Shown here: positions 40,901-55,583 of the stretch, piece after piece
How the letters are laid out: every line of letters starts with the position of its first letter
Position numbering within the stretch: position 1 is the stretch's first letter
NCBI GenBank assembly: GCA_035048485.1
Contig: CM068588.1
Location: forward strand, 28,662,769-28,726,768
Direction of reading: 5' to 3'
Length of the DNA: 64,000 nt
From: Pteria penguin
Lineage: Eukaryota > Mollusca > Bivalvia > Pterioida > Pteriidae
Notes under the pieces: generated by a model
Databases searched by the model: none
Told to the model about the DNA's origin: nothing
What the model saw: the letters and a program-made list of their open reading frames with translations, nothing else
Position numbers and translations under genes: made by a program

Positions 40901-41800
40901 GGTCTTTGACTACAGCCACTCAGAGTGTGATTTCAACTACTGTAACTGCACGGACAAATAAGAAATGTTCTGGAGATGACTGATATGATGGAGATACAAC
41001 CCTATACATAGATTACGTACTTGAGGGGATACAACCCTATACATAGATTACGTACTTGAGGGAATACAACCCTATACATAGATTACGTACTTGAGGGGAT
41101 ACAACCCTATACACAGATTACATACTTGAGAGGATACAACCCTATACATAGATTACGTACTTGAGGGGATACAACCCTATACATAGATTACGTACTTGAG
41201 GGGATACAACCCTATACATAGATTACGTACTTGAGGGGATACAACCCTATACATAGATTACGTACTTGAGGGGATACAACCCTATACATAGATTACGTAC
41301 TTGAGAGGATACAACCCTATACATAGATTACGTACTTGAGAGGATACAACCCTATACATAGATTACGTACTTGAGGGGATACTGTTGCCTTGCAAACATG
41401 AGTGCTGTAGTGCCAGGAACAGTTCACCTTGGTCATTGTACATGTCAAACAACTGTAAGAAATCAGAAATACAGATGAGAAATAACTAACATTAATCTGA
41501 ACGAACATTGTCTGAAAGCATAATCTACATACAGGGTTTGAACTTCGTCTGGTGATCAATGATGCCCTTGACTGTACTCACGCAACCTAAAAATTGAGTA
41601 AACGTCATTCAGGTCTTCAAATTTTCTTTGAAAAATGCTTATTTGAGGACCTGGAAGTTTTGCAATTTCTTACTAATGTAGAGACAAAACTAAAGTAATA
41701 TCTAAAAAGAAAACATTTAAGAAAAACATTTTTATAATATCATAGGTTACAAAATTTTTATGTAGGTTTTCATAAATTGTGGTGTGTGTCTGTCTGTGTG

Positions 41801-41837
<37 letters not shown>

Positions 41838-44800
41838 GTGAGTGTATGTGCTGGGGAATGTTCACTGGCTGAACTGTTCAGGAATATTTTATTTTTTTTT
41901 AGCAGAGATGCTTATACACAGTTTCAAATGTTAGATTTCCTTTACTGTTATTGACCATTGACCCTTGGTAATCACTTCTAAGTGTTGGTATGTGAACCAA
42001 GTCTTCGATAAATCTAAGCTAAACATAAACCAAACTACATATCAGTTGAACCTAAGAAACCTGATTTTCCATTTACAAGATCAACTCTCGCCATTCACTA
42101 ATTTGAAGATGAGAATCATTTAATTTAAAGAAGACAGATCTATACGTGGTGAATTATTTTAAATTGAAAATTCTCTAGTATTTGTTCTGCAAGAGGCAAT
42201 TTAACATTGCACTTCACTGAATCTTTTCAAAGCATTGAAAAAGTATCGAAATGAAATCCTGAATTCTTACTCCTTGTGAAAAGCACAGTCGAACACTGAT
42301 ATGTCTCTCTTGACGATTGGATGACCAGCAACATGGAATTCAACTTCTAATTTTTGAGAATCTGAAAAATAAATTTACAAACCCTTTAAATCAGTTTCAT
42401 CTTTTGTTATTTCAAAGCTATTCACAACATATAATTTTAATGTAGGTTGAGTACTTTCATGTAGATCAAACTGAATTTAACTATACAAGTCATTTGAAAA
42501 ATTGTCATGAAATGCCTAAAATCATTGAAACATTTATTCATGTGGATTTGGTTAACATACAGTATTGTTTTCAGAATTTACCACTATGTATGAGTTTTAT
42601 AATCAATATATTAATCTATAGGGCATTAATCAAATCTATAATCAAAGTAAATTTTTTCTTTACCAGAAAAACCTTTTTTCATAGGTATCTTTGCACATGA
42701 TAATTTCTACTAAGTGTCCCCATATCCACTGACCATGCCACATACAATATTATATCATATTCATGGCATCATTATAATCTTATTTTTCTATCTGTTGTTT
42801 AATGATTCTAAGTGTAATAGAGCAAGAAAATGAAACCTGGCATTCGTCTCCTCAAATCTGTAAACGAAGGTTGCGATCAGTCTTGTCAGAAACATGGTAC
42901 ACTGAGTTCTAGCTAATGCCTTTCAAAAAATGGCGCACTACACCCTAGCCACTTTGTCAGAAATATGGTACAATTGGCCCTTGAAAAATGCCTTGTCAGA
43001 AATATGGTATACTAAGCCCTAGCCAAACGCCTTGTCAGAAATATGGTACACTGAGCCCTAGCAAAATGATTTGTCAGAAATATGGTACACTGAGCCTTAG
43101 TAAAATGCCTTAATCCAATGGGCTCCCATAGAAATTTTCATATATGATTTTTTTGTATATAATGATACCAAATAAATTTTTTTTGTAATATTTAAGTTTA
43201 TACCTACCAGGAAGTAAAATTCTTGTTATGAAAGATAAATATTTTCAAGAAAGGAAAATATCAGACAGAATTAGATAGCACACTTCCAATTTCCAACAGA
43301 AAAGGTTAATATCAAATGGAAAAGCACTAGATATTAAAGCATAATGGAGAAGTCAATGAATCAAAGGAGTAAAGGTTAGAATAAGGTATAAACAAATCCC
43401 AGTACGGTATGTAACACAATGCTGTTAATCAGTTAAAATATCAAACCACAGAAATTATCCAATCAAAGTGAAGTCTAAATTTTAGTGTCAGAATGTAGTT
43501 GGCAATCATCCAACTACAACTGAACACATTTTAATACAACACATGAACTTAGCCTATTCAAATATTTAAGATTCCAGTTTTTCCAACCATCACAAGATAT
43601 CATCGTATTTTTAGACAGATGAATTAACTGGAAATTGCAGCAGAAATCAGATATCATAACATATTTATAAATGATTACAACCCTTTGGCAAGAGATCTGT
43701 TTCAGGTGTTTAGAAAGAAAATCAACATGGACAATTCATTGTATATATATAAATGATTATAATTTTTCTCGTCAGAGTGATTATATATTTGTAAATGCTT
43801 TAGTAGCTAGAAAACCAGTTTTCCTATTTAATAAACGCCCCATGCTTATAGCCAAGCCATCAGCTAAAAGAGTTAAATGCACATTCCCTGTATACTTGAA
43901 CAATCTAACAGTTAATGATTCTATGCATGCTGATATGAAAGCATTAGCCACAGCACTTCATTGCATCTTGATTATAGGTCAAGCCTTTTTTGTGAATGTT
44001 TACCACTTATAGCCACAATGACAAACTCTAAGCTGAAAATGAAAATTATTACAAGAAATGAAGACGCATTTATGTCATACAAGGCGTATCATATGTATAG
44101 AAGCAATGCTAGCAAAATAAGACATATATATATATATATATATATATAAATGGTATGTACTCAACAATGTCATATATGCAATTCTATTACTTCTATGATA
44201 AATTTCATGAAAATAATAAACATATATAAGTCTGTAAATGTCATGATTGTACTGGTATAATGTACCCTGTTACATGGTTAATAAGTTTGTTGGAGTTTTA
44301 CATCAGGTATAATAGTTTGTATGTCATACCACATGACGGAAGCAGGAAGTAGCTAACATCCTCATCGTGGCGGCACAATCCTGGGAATACGACTGGATTA
44401 TCAGCGTCATAAACCAAGAGCTTAATCACAGCTCGTGTCTAATTACTGAAATCTTATATCATTGTGAACTGAGTCTACTTACCCTTACCCTCTGGCTTCA
44501 AATCTAAACTCTGTTGACTTGGTAAAGGGCACATTATGACCTCATTTTCAACTGTTGCCATGGTTTTAGCCTTAGTAGTCATGTATGAAAAGGAACAATG
44601 GAGGTCATGGTTGCTAGTCCTTGCTAGCATGACCTTCTGTAAACGGAACCTTATCTGAAAACAGTGATCATCAAAATTTATGTATTGCATTGATTAATGT
44701 ACATAGAAATGAAAGAAAGTATACAAGAGACTTAAATGTTTGCATAATGATTTATACAAAATCACTAAATACATGTATTAGTTACTTTTGCATTACTGAG

Positions 44801-47800
44801 ATACATTACAATAAACAAAAGATAGTTACATTCAGTATATCAGAAGGAGAATTTCAGTTCTTTATTACGCTTCTTAAACATTACACAGAGAAATGCTTTT
44901 AGAAATTGCAAGTGTCATTTCAGACTAACTGCCCATTTAAGTTGTAAATCTTGAGTTTACCTAACAGTTCTACATTGGTCTGTTGATCTCACAAGTCTTA
45001 TACATGAGGGAAGATCCTTGCTGCATCAATGTACAGATAATTCTAAAATTTATCTGATATTACATTCGCAAGTTGTTATTTATAACTCAGATAATCCCCA
45101 TAATGCAAAACACTGACTTAGACTTGAGTGTGTGTGTATGTGTGTGGGTGGGGGGGGGGGGGGGGGGAGAGGGTCTTTGTAGGAAGGCAATTTGGGAACT
45201 AAATTTGCTCTACAAATATTTTGCATTTTCACAGTTGTGACATTGAGAATCACTGAAAAGACGTAAGTTATTGAAATGCATAATTAAGGAAACACTTTGA
45301 TTAGAGACACCATTTTCTGAAGCAGTTCAAATATGTGAATTCTAATTTCACTTGCAAACCTACCTCCTGATTAGATGGACTGAGGCGAATCTTTTCATAG
45401 CTAAGAATATCTGGTTTGACTTCTCCCATTTCTGCACAAACTCCCTTTTTGGCTGGAAGCCAATGAGGACTTATAGCTGATTGGCTGCAGGACTCTGATT
45501 CAGTGCATCTATGAGAGAAAAACTTCATCACATAAAAATGTCTAAAATATCTGATTGGGATATTTCTTATTGTCCATATCCATGGACTACAAATAGAGCT
45601 AGAACACTGACAAATTCAGGAAGGGCCCCATCAAAAGGCTTTTATAGCAAACAGCACCTTCTTCTCATTCATCCAAATACAATGTACTATGTGTAAAATT
45701 TATGAAAATTGTTCAAAGGAAACTCAACTTATTTCATGCCGAAGAAAGTGCTGATGGACAGACAACAGACGGATTACCATAGTACACATATTCACCATAT
45801 TATATAATGTTTAGTATAAACAAAAACTGTTAATTCCAATAAATCTAAATACAAATCAGATAATCTTCAAAATCTAAAGGCTTCTTCCTCCCATTCATCT
45901 AAATATCATGTATAAATTTATGAAAATTATTCAAAAGAAACTCAAGTTATTTTGTGTTGAATGGCAGGGCCCTAACAAACGTCATGTTATCTTGTGCCAC
46001 ATGGTGAGGCCCTAACATACTTTATGTTATCTTGTGCAGCATGGAGGGGTCCTAACAAACGTCATGTTATCTTGTGCCACATGACGGGGCCCTAACAAAT
46101 GTCAAGCACATCAGCAAAGTATTACACTGCAATTTTGCAAGGGAATTCGTGATTACATTTATACAGAGCCACTGTGACTTTGACCTTGAAGGTATGACCT
46201 AAGGAAAAAGCAAGTGCATCCCGAATATGGAGCGTGTGAAATGTAAAGCAGATCCAAGATGCAACATTTCATATGGACAATGTGACCTTGACCTCAGATT
46301 TATGACTTTGGATAAGGGTCATGACACATCCTTCCTAAATTTCATGAGGGTCTAATGTTATAGCAATAGTTTCATACTGTAGATTATTTGAGATGTAAAA
46401 CCTGATGTAAAGATCTACTTATTGATAAAAAGGGGCTTTGGATTCCAAATATTCATCAAAGATTTAGAGAAAAATTCTTATTATACAAGTTATTATTCTT
46501 ACACAATGAGATAAAAAAATCTATCATTAACAGGAATATACGAGTCAGAGTCTTCAATCTGAACATTTGTTATGATAGCTGATAATCAAAGAGCATTACA
46601 CTGGCCAGACTAAACTTTCATCACTCATACGCTGTCAAAGCATATCGATTATGTCCATGTCTTATCAAAATTTGTTCTGTCTATTTAGAAAAGTTGATAT
46701 TATGTTAACCAATCATCCAGAGTTTTCTAAATCAGTAGGTGCTGATGTCAATCTTCTTCATACTTACAGTCTCATTCAGTAAAATGTTTTTCTCAGTTGC
46801 AAACTACCGGTAGATACCTACTTGTTTGTCATCACACACCAACCGCATACAGGGTCAGAGGTGGAAGTACATTCAGTACAGCTGGTTTTCTCTTCACAGT
46901 GTCGTATATCTACTTTCACAACCTATGAATTTAAATAGAGGTTCAATAATTTTTACCATCTGCTACATTTTGTATGGCTTTATACAAACTGCTCTAATTA
47001 ATACATCTCATAGCAGAAAGTGGTTTCTGAAAAAACATTTAAGGAAGTCACAGAAGGTTTTCACGTAAACAAATTGACTTTTCCATATGGCATAAGCTTT
47101 CACTCTGATGATGTCAGCAAATATTGTACAAAATGGCAATTTCCTTTATGATGTCATTAATGGAACATTTTAAAATACTCAGAATATTACATGCCTTTAC
47201 AAAAACTAGAAGGGTAGATTACACCAAGGGATAGTTTATTTGGATGCATCCAAATGGAATTTCAGTGAGATTTCCCGTGGGTTCAATCCTATGCTCTAAG
47301 TTTCCGAAGGAAGGTTTCATACAACAATTCTTAACATTTTAACCCTGATACTGACAGATACAATCCTTGGTTATGTATTATGATAGCAATCATTATTATA
47401 TTGTAAAAAACAAGGGAAGAAGAGGTGCTTGAGAAAAGGGAAGGTTTACAATGTATCATCAAATAATTAAACTAACCCATGGCCAGGGTTCAAGCTTTCT
47501 TGATGGGACAAATACCACTCCCCTCTAAAACTAGGCCTATAGTTGTGGTGATAAAGATATATACCATATTATGATATTTCAGTCCAAATGCACAGCTGTA
47601 AAAATCTGGAAACCAATTTCAGACCAAAAAGAAAAAAAACTGTAAAAGAGATTAATTTATACAGTGAAGAAATTTAAATGAAAACAAACATGTGAAGACT
47701 AACTGAGATTAGAATATTATCTTTGATAAATCAAATACTAATACTGTATACATGATATAAAAGATAATTCAATCAGTATTGTTTTTTTCAATAAGTCTGT

Positions 47801-50800
47801 CTTCATTGGCTACTTGAAAGTAAATACACGAAGACACTGTAAAATATTAATTAACAAAGATGTGTTTGTGAAACATTGATGCTTTCAGATGGCAGTCAAT
47901 ATTAAAAGTTGTTTTTTTTTTTAAATAGATCAAAGATCAGAGTTTTTTTTATGTACCAGTCGAAACAAAATTCTATCAATTACTATTCTAAAGTTATAGT
48001 GAAGACAAAGTTTCAACAAAAAGGTCAAAGTTCAAAGTCAAAATCAATAGGTCAAAAATACAGGTACTGATGAAAAAGTCTTGTCACAAGGAATACAAAT
48101 GTTACATATCAAAACCGAATCAGCTATTTAAGAGTTTTATTCAAGGTTAAAGTTTTTGCAACAGACAGATGGGCCATCTTCATGAGTCAAGGGGATGCGC
48201 TACGTAAACTTCACTCTCCCCTTGACTGATTGCATTCAAAGGTTGTGGGTTTTGACAGCGTCGCCTAGCCAAAAGTATTCCATATACTACTAACCAACTG
48301 ACCAATGAGATTAAGCCTGACTTAGCAAACTTGGTTACGAAGAAAAACAATAATAATGGCAACACTTATCTGTTCTATGTATCATAAAATTTCTGAAACG
48401 TTTTCTATAGACAGCTTAAAAGATTTTCAATCGAAAGGCAAAGGCACTTTTATTTCGTCGATCACATGAACTGGATCTATTATTTTTGTTTCGTTATATG
48501 ATTTGTTTCAAGGCTTCTGACTCGTTCATGTGCGGAGCAAGGGAACCAATCACGAATTGGCCCACGACCTTCGAATGTGATCAGTCAAGGGGAGAGAGTA
48601 GTTTACGCAGCGCATCCCCTTGACGCCTGAGGATGCAGATGGGCAAACCTCTTCAATTTTAAAGGGATAAAAAGTATGAGTTGTACAAAGTTAGTGACTA
48701 AAGTAACATCCTACATAAATAAACATGTTTATATATGCTGAAGCATTTACAGCATGAGGATGGATTTCACATAGCTGTTAATTGTCAATCGTTTTGAGAC
48801 CTGATAATGGCTAAGTAGCCGAGAATCCATGACAGAGTGGTCTTCTCATTATCATTATAACCAATGTGCTTCCCTCTATAAGTCTAAAAGAGAGTTTTGT
48901 TAAATAATTATGATCAGTCTGTGCCATTGCTTTTATTGATTGGTTCTGATCAGTGTAAGCCATTGGTTCTGTTGATTGGTCTTGATCAGTCTTTGCAATT
49001 GGATTTTTGTAAGTATGAAATTCTTTAACACTCTTGTATAAATGAATGTGTTAGTGCTTTACCTTGCTGTTGGATGTCGTAAGATACAGAGCACCTTTAT
49101 CTGGACTGAACATCATTCCACCCTGGATACGGCGAGCATGATTTGCAAGTGCAATCTGAAGGTCATCAACTTCGTAAATCTGTTGTATACCGAGCTTGAT
49201 TATCTGTGAATGAAATCAAAATAAAAAGAAAACTCCCTTAAATAGATGGAAGATAGTGGAGCTAAGTTTGGTTTGATGGAATGCAGCACTGCTTTGACAA
49301 TTTTTAAGTCATAACACAAAATGAGAACAGAATCACATAATTCAAGATTGTTTAGCTGATAAAAGTGCCACTTTTTCTCATCATCTGTTTATATTTTGAT
49401 ATTATAAAATAACCCCCAAAAAGAACCCCCTCCCCCCTCAAAAAAAAAAAATCCATCAAACATGCCCCCCCCCCAAAAAAAATAGAATACCAGAGCTAAC
49501 AAAATATTGTCTATATATTTCTGGCATATATTAAGTAAAATATAGTACTTAAAGAGTAATAAAGCAATGAGCCTGTTTAGCTCAATTTGCTTAATTAAGA
49601 GATTTGGAGTTCGATGACTCATCAGTGTCCTGTCTTTTGGATGAGATAATAAAAACTGAGGTCCAATGTCAAAGAAGATGTGGCATCTACGTTCTTTCAT
49701 TGCTTCAGTCGGGTCCACTTCAAAGGCCTAAATTTCTCTGCATTGCATCAGACAGATGCTGTCACCTTACAAATGCAATAATTTTGGTAAGACCTAAACA
49801 ATAGTCTAAAGCACAAAATAAAACACTAATTACCCTGTAATAAAGTACGATTAGTATATGAGGAAACTTCAGTAAACGATCAGGCAGCAGAGCCAACCAA
49901 CTCTATATTCCTTTCAAACATACAGAATATTGGCTTGGAGCCTTCCAACTCTGTCATTATTGGCCAAATTACCTCTGCAAAATCATGGACAGACTTCAAC
50001 TGAAGTCTGTTATTGTCCGGGAGATTTTATAATGGTGAGGATAATGTTATGCTTTCCCTCTGATCTTCTGACATTTGTTTATTGTTATACGATTAGTGTG
50101 GTGCTTTTGCATCAATTTTTCAGTCTATTCTAGACTGGTAGTAAATCTATGTATCTTGGTGCTGCTGAATTGAAATAGAGAGCTCTCAGGATGATGTTCC
50201 GGGTCTTTTTTATTCAATGCAGTTAAAAATACAATATATTCATATAAATTACAATAATTATTTATTTATTCAACAACAACTTCTCTCCTGATGATCTTTT
50301 TTTTAAAATAGAAATTACCTTTTAGCATGCCCTATGACCATAGTTAACGGAGGCAAAATCTATTAATAAACACCTTGTAAAGATGATAATCTAATTCAAT
50401 GAATACTCCAATTATTCTGCAATTTATTCTGGTCAGCAATTTCTATTTTAGTTAAAAAGAAAGCAATAAACAACAATAATATCACATTATTTTAAACTTG
50501 CTTCTGATTTCTTCTTGAATCTTTTTGTAATTTCTTGTTTGAAGAACATGCATTAATTACCATCTGTAAGTCTTCTAAAGAATTCTAACAATGTGCTGAA
50601 GTCTATTTTTTACCTATTCACCTATATGATGATGATGACCAGTGGTAGACTAAATCATTGACTAATGACAGGTTGACATTCTTGCCCCTAATACGAGTTT
50701 GTACTGGACTTGTACTGACCTTTTTCAGTTGTGCCTTGTTGGTGCCAATATACAACACATCCATATCAGTCTTATGTTGAGTTATGACAGAGGTAGGGTA

Positions 50801-53800
50801 CTGTGTATCAAATTCAATGAGGGGTTTCTGGAATATGGGATTGCTTCCTTCTATCGCTCTATAAACAGGGTCACCACACAACTTGGCTTCTGTAGTCTGA
50901 AAGTAAATCTTACATGCCGTGATACTACATTAACATAAATATATGAAACAAAGTTATGAAGTATGTTTGGATGAATAGATCTTTTTCCAATTGATCTAAT
51001 ATTTCATTCCATACCAGACCCAGTATAATTCGCTGTAGAATTGTGTCATTTTACTCTGCTGTGACAATGCTAGCATTCACATCATAATGAAAATCTTGGC
51101 AAAAAGTAGCATGTCTGGCATAAGGCCCCTTTCATCATACCCATTTGGAAAAACATCGATTTGCTTTTATAAATTAGATAAAATATTACGTTCTACAACT
51201 GTTTGAATTAAATCGTTTCTCATAATCATAGTGGAAGTGAAAGGACGTCAACTTCTTAAATACTGGGACTGGACCAGGAATCCAACCTGTATCCTCTGTC
51301 AATCAACACAATCACTTAATATTACTTCATAGCCTATCTAACTTCATCTGTAAAGATAAATATTATCTGTGCAAGCAGTAGAACAAATACTTGTATTAAA
51401 CACCTGAAACATATTTTCTGACATTTTCCATTTGCATTAAAAATAACAAAAAACTTAACATTATTTGAGTTGTGTAATATCAATACACAACAACAACAAC
51501 AAAAAATGATCTCATGTCCTCTGTTATATGACATTGAATTGAATTGCCTTACTTTTCATAACATTGATTCATATTTCAGAACATCAAAGACAAAAATCTC
51601 AGTGATCTAAACGCTCCCATAGTAGAAGAAATTATACAGAAATATTACACCATGAATCATTCTGTGCAATTCACCTATTAAATTTAGTCAATAAAACTCT
51701 GAGGACCGAAAGGGCGATAAACATGTCGCAAGCTGGCATAAACATGGAAATCAAAAGGAATCTCCATAGGGAAACCAGTCAGTAATGCTGATACTAAAAA
51801 GCCGTAAGAATCATACCTCAATGTGTTATTTCTAGCAGTGATTGAGAAAACTGAGGAATGATAACTGTGATAAAGGCTTATTTGGAATGAACTGTATTAG
51901 TATCAAGGAGATAGGGGAAATAATCATGAGTTATGGTTCTTGGATGCTCTTTCAAATGTTTCAATAATTACCCTATATCTTAACAACCTGAAATTCATCA
52001 TACTTAAATGTGCATCAAAAATACAGTACAAGTGCAAAAAGATATGTTTTTCTTACTAAATTTGATTTCAATCCAATTCTTTCGATTTATGTAGATCATC
52101 AGTCAGAGAGCAATTGTTAAAATAATTTTCATAATTTCGTAAATGTGAGGTTTGCAATTTTTTCCACTAACAACTCTGCAAAATTGTATTTTATCTGACC
52201 CCCCCCCCCCAAAAATAAATAAATGAATACATAAAAGTACATAAATACATTAAAAAAAAATAAATAAACGGGTAAATGAAACACCCTGGCTCCACTTCTC
52301 CAAACATTGTTAGTACAATTACCTGAAATACTAAAAGTTACCACTGAGGTACATGAGTAAATCTAAATGTATAAAATGAAATGTGTTTGTGAAACACTCA
52401 TGCCCAAGACTGTAGGTAATGTTATAGATTTTGAAAAGTAGGTCAAAGATAATTTTCAAGGTCAAAAGTTTTAGAATCCAAAAAATGGAACTGTCATAAT
52501 GAATAGAATATCTACTTCTTACTGTTCAACTGTTCATAAATCATGATTTAATTGTTCAAGTCTTTTTTGCCACAGACAGACAAACAGATGGATCAAGAAC
52601 TGAATATCCAGTTTTTGATTTCGCGAGCATAAATAGGAGAAAATAGTTATGTTTGTTTTGATGGGGTTTTCAGTCACTGATGACGTTGCTGAGAACATAG
52701 GGTCGACCTCAGTAGGCATATAACACTTGGGGAAATAAACACAATCCCACACCTAACAAAAGAGCAATGTTTGGGAATTTAGCTTTAAGCAATGGTAGAT
52801 AATGACCTGAAACACTTCAGCACCAGTGGAAGTAACAAAGCAGTAATAGTAAATTGTTTAACATTCTACACACAGGGAAACATTTCACTGTATAACAATC
52901 AAGCAATGATAATACTAATACAATACTCCATACTCCTTAACACTGAGACATTTGGGAAAATGGCTAGCAAACACCGAGTGCATCACGTCTGAATCTTAAT
53001 CCCGGGGAAACATTTGGGAATAAAGCTAGCATAATCTGAGATAAAAAGTTTTTATCATTACTTCATGACTTCCATTTCAGTATATTTAATGGCAAAAACA
53101 CTGCAATAACTCTGCTTGTACGAGACAGCAATAAGCAAGGAGAGGTAAAATCTCAACCAATCCTTTGGAGAGAAGAAGAATTTGATCGCTTCATCTGACA
53201 AGATAAACATTTATCTGACAAATTGATTCTACATGTATGAATTGCTGTCTTGAGCGTTTTGATTTGTATTCTCATCTAAGCTTTCTTATGTGGTTATCTT
53301 CACGCAGATTAATGTTTCCTTTCCGAACTCCGAGGAAGTCTTGAACATGAACGCAATGAAGTGAATAGCTTTCATGATGATTTCATCAAAATCTAATGTC
53401 TCTTAATCAACGATATGAAGTATTTACACACGTAATTAACAACTCTGAGAATGTTTAATAAATAACAGTCTTGCAGACGGAACAACTTGTCATGTTAGAC
53501 AGAAAACGAACGGTTTCAGAGTGTTCGATCGTCGACAGTCACGTAACAAGTGAAACTATCTGTCTAGCAAGAGACTCGCAGTCCCAAATGATACATACTG
53601 AAACTTCTGGTTGTCATTTCCTTTCACTAATTATACACTATTCTACGTCAAACTGTTAGATAGTTTTCACATCGACCACATTTTCAAATTTCCCACTCGC
53701 TTCACATAAACCAAGACAAGCGATAGAACCAGAATATGGATTGTTACAGAAATTAATGCATGAGTTAGGGCAAGTAGAAGGGGTCACAGGGAATAAATGC

Positions 53801-55530
53801 TTGCTTGACGATCGTTGTCAAAGAGACCTGTGGGCCGTTTCACAAAGAATCATACGTACGATATTTTACGTACGTACAAAAAAATTCCTTTAAGTCTTGA
53901 GGAATTTTTTGTACGTACGTAAAATATCGTACGTATGATTCTTTGTGAAACGGCCCACAGGAGCAAGAAGGCAGGAGATGAGAACCAAAGGCGTATAAGT
54001 GGAATGAAGAAAGGCGTTATGGAGAACGGAAAGTTTAGAATTATGTCAATTTTTCAACAGGACGGTAATGAAACTGTCTGTACAAAGTAAAAAATAAGAA
54101 TCAAACTGTTGCAAAACATTTACGATGAGGACTACAAATCGAGGGTATAGAAAGAAGGTATTTTTCTCTGCATGTTTTAAGTGTATATTACAATAATGTG
54201 TGGCTCTGTTTTACAGTTCAACTTTAACTGTAACGCTATGCAATATGACGTCAGACATGGACTCTGTAGACAAGCTCTATCAATGAAAATTTATCATACG
54301 ATACGGTATTCATGTGCTTACTTTTAACTGACCCAAACTGAGGGGAACTCACGAAATCATTCATTAATAATAACTCCGTCACATAAACAGCATTAAACTT
54401 CATATCAAACTTAGCAATCATTAGATATATTTTTTCATAAACATGATTTAACATTATGCATAAGCACATGAAATATACATTATGACTCGTATTTCTTTGA
54501 TATTCGCATTCTAGTATGTGTACTAATAAAATAATTGGTTTTTCTGTATCACTATTAAATAAACGCACTTTCAAAAGATAGATAAAAATTCTATGGAGAC
54601 CTCAGTATTGCAATCATCCTATAACTGTTTTAGTTTACAAAGTTCTATACACAAAGTCCAGATGTTTCTGAAGTAAGAAATCGAGGAACTAAATAATCAC
54701 ACGCTAAAACTAGTTGGTTTTTTTTTGGTTTTGTTAGTCTTTTGACCTAGTAATTGTTGAACAATAACAAATCACATCTCCTCATTCCCGTGCTGTGTAT
54801 CAAGCGTGTAAATCAACAGATATAAGAATTATTAGGTCACAAAAATGTTGCTAATAGTTCGTCGATTACTAGAAAGCACCTGTATCTAAAATGAGGGTCT
54901 TAATAAAGTAAGGCAGCGATAAGAATCCCTTGATTCCACCATAAAGTGTAATAAATATTATAGTTTCGAACTAATCTGTCTTTAATTGCATCAGCTGATG
55001 TTGTGAAGACTTTCCAGACAAATTGGTCTAGAGAAACATGTAACATGATTGACTCCTACAAATCTCTCGAGAAATTATCCATTTTGACAGATTTATGAGT
55101 AAAATCTTAATTTCGCACATGTTTCCTTCTAAGAAAGTTATTACTGACTTCTAATCAACAACTTCAAAACAGATTTGGTTGCCATAGTTACAGATTCTTA
55201 TAGCTTTCGTCGACAAGAAGAAAAAGCAACTGTTCAAAATTTATTTTCCTATTGCAACGGTTACCAGGAATTTAGTGGAATTGCATATAATTCTGTAATA
55301 CCTATTACATTTTACGACAAACAGGCCTGCTTTCAGTCTGCCAATCTCTGATGATGTTCTGTTCCTATCAGTAATACGGGGTCACTATCTCCTATACATT
55401 GTAGGGGTCTTCCAATTTCTGAACGTTTTCATGGTGAAATGCATATAAAGGAGAAATGCAGAGATGACGGTAAAAGATATAATATTCAAGCTTTTATAAC
55501 GAGCAATGCATAGCAAAAAAAAAGTATAGC

Positions 55531-55583
<53 letters not shown>

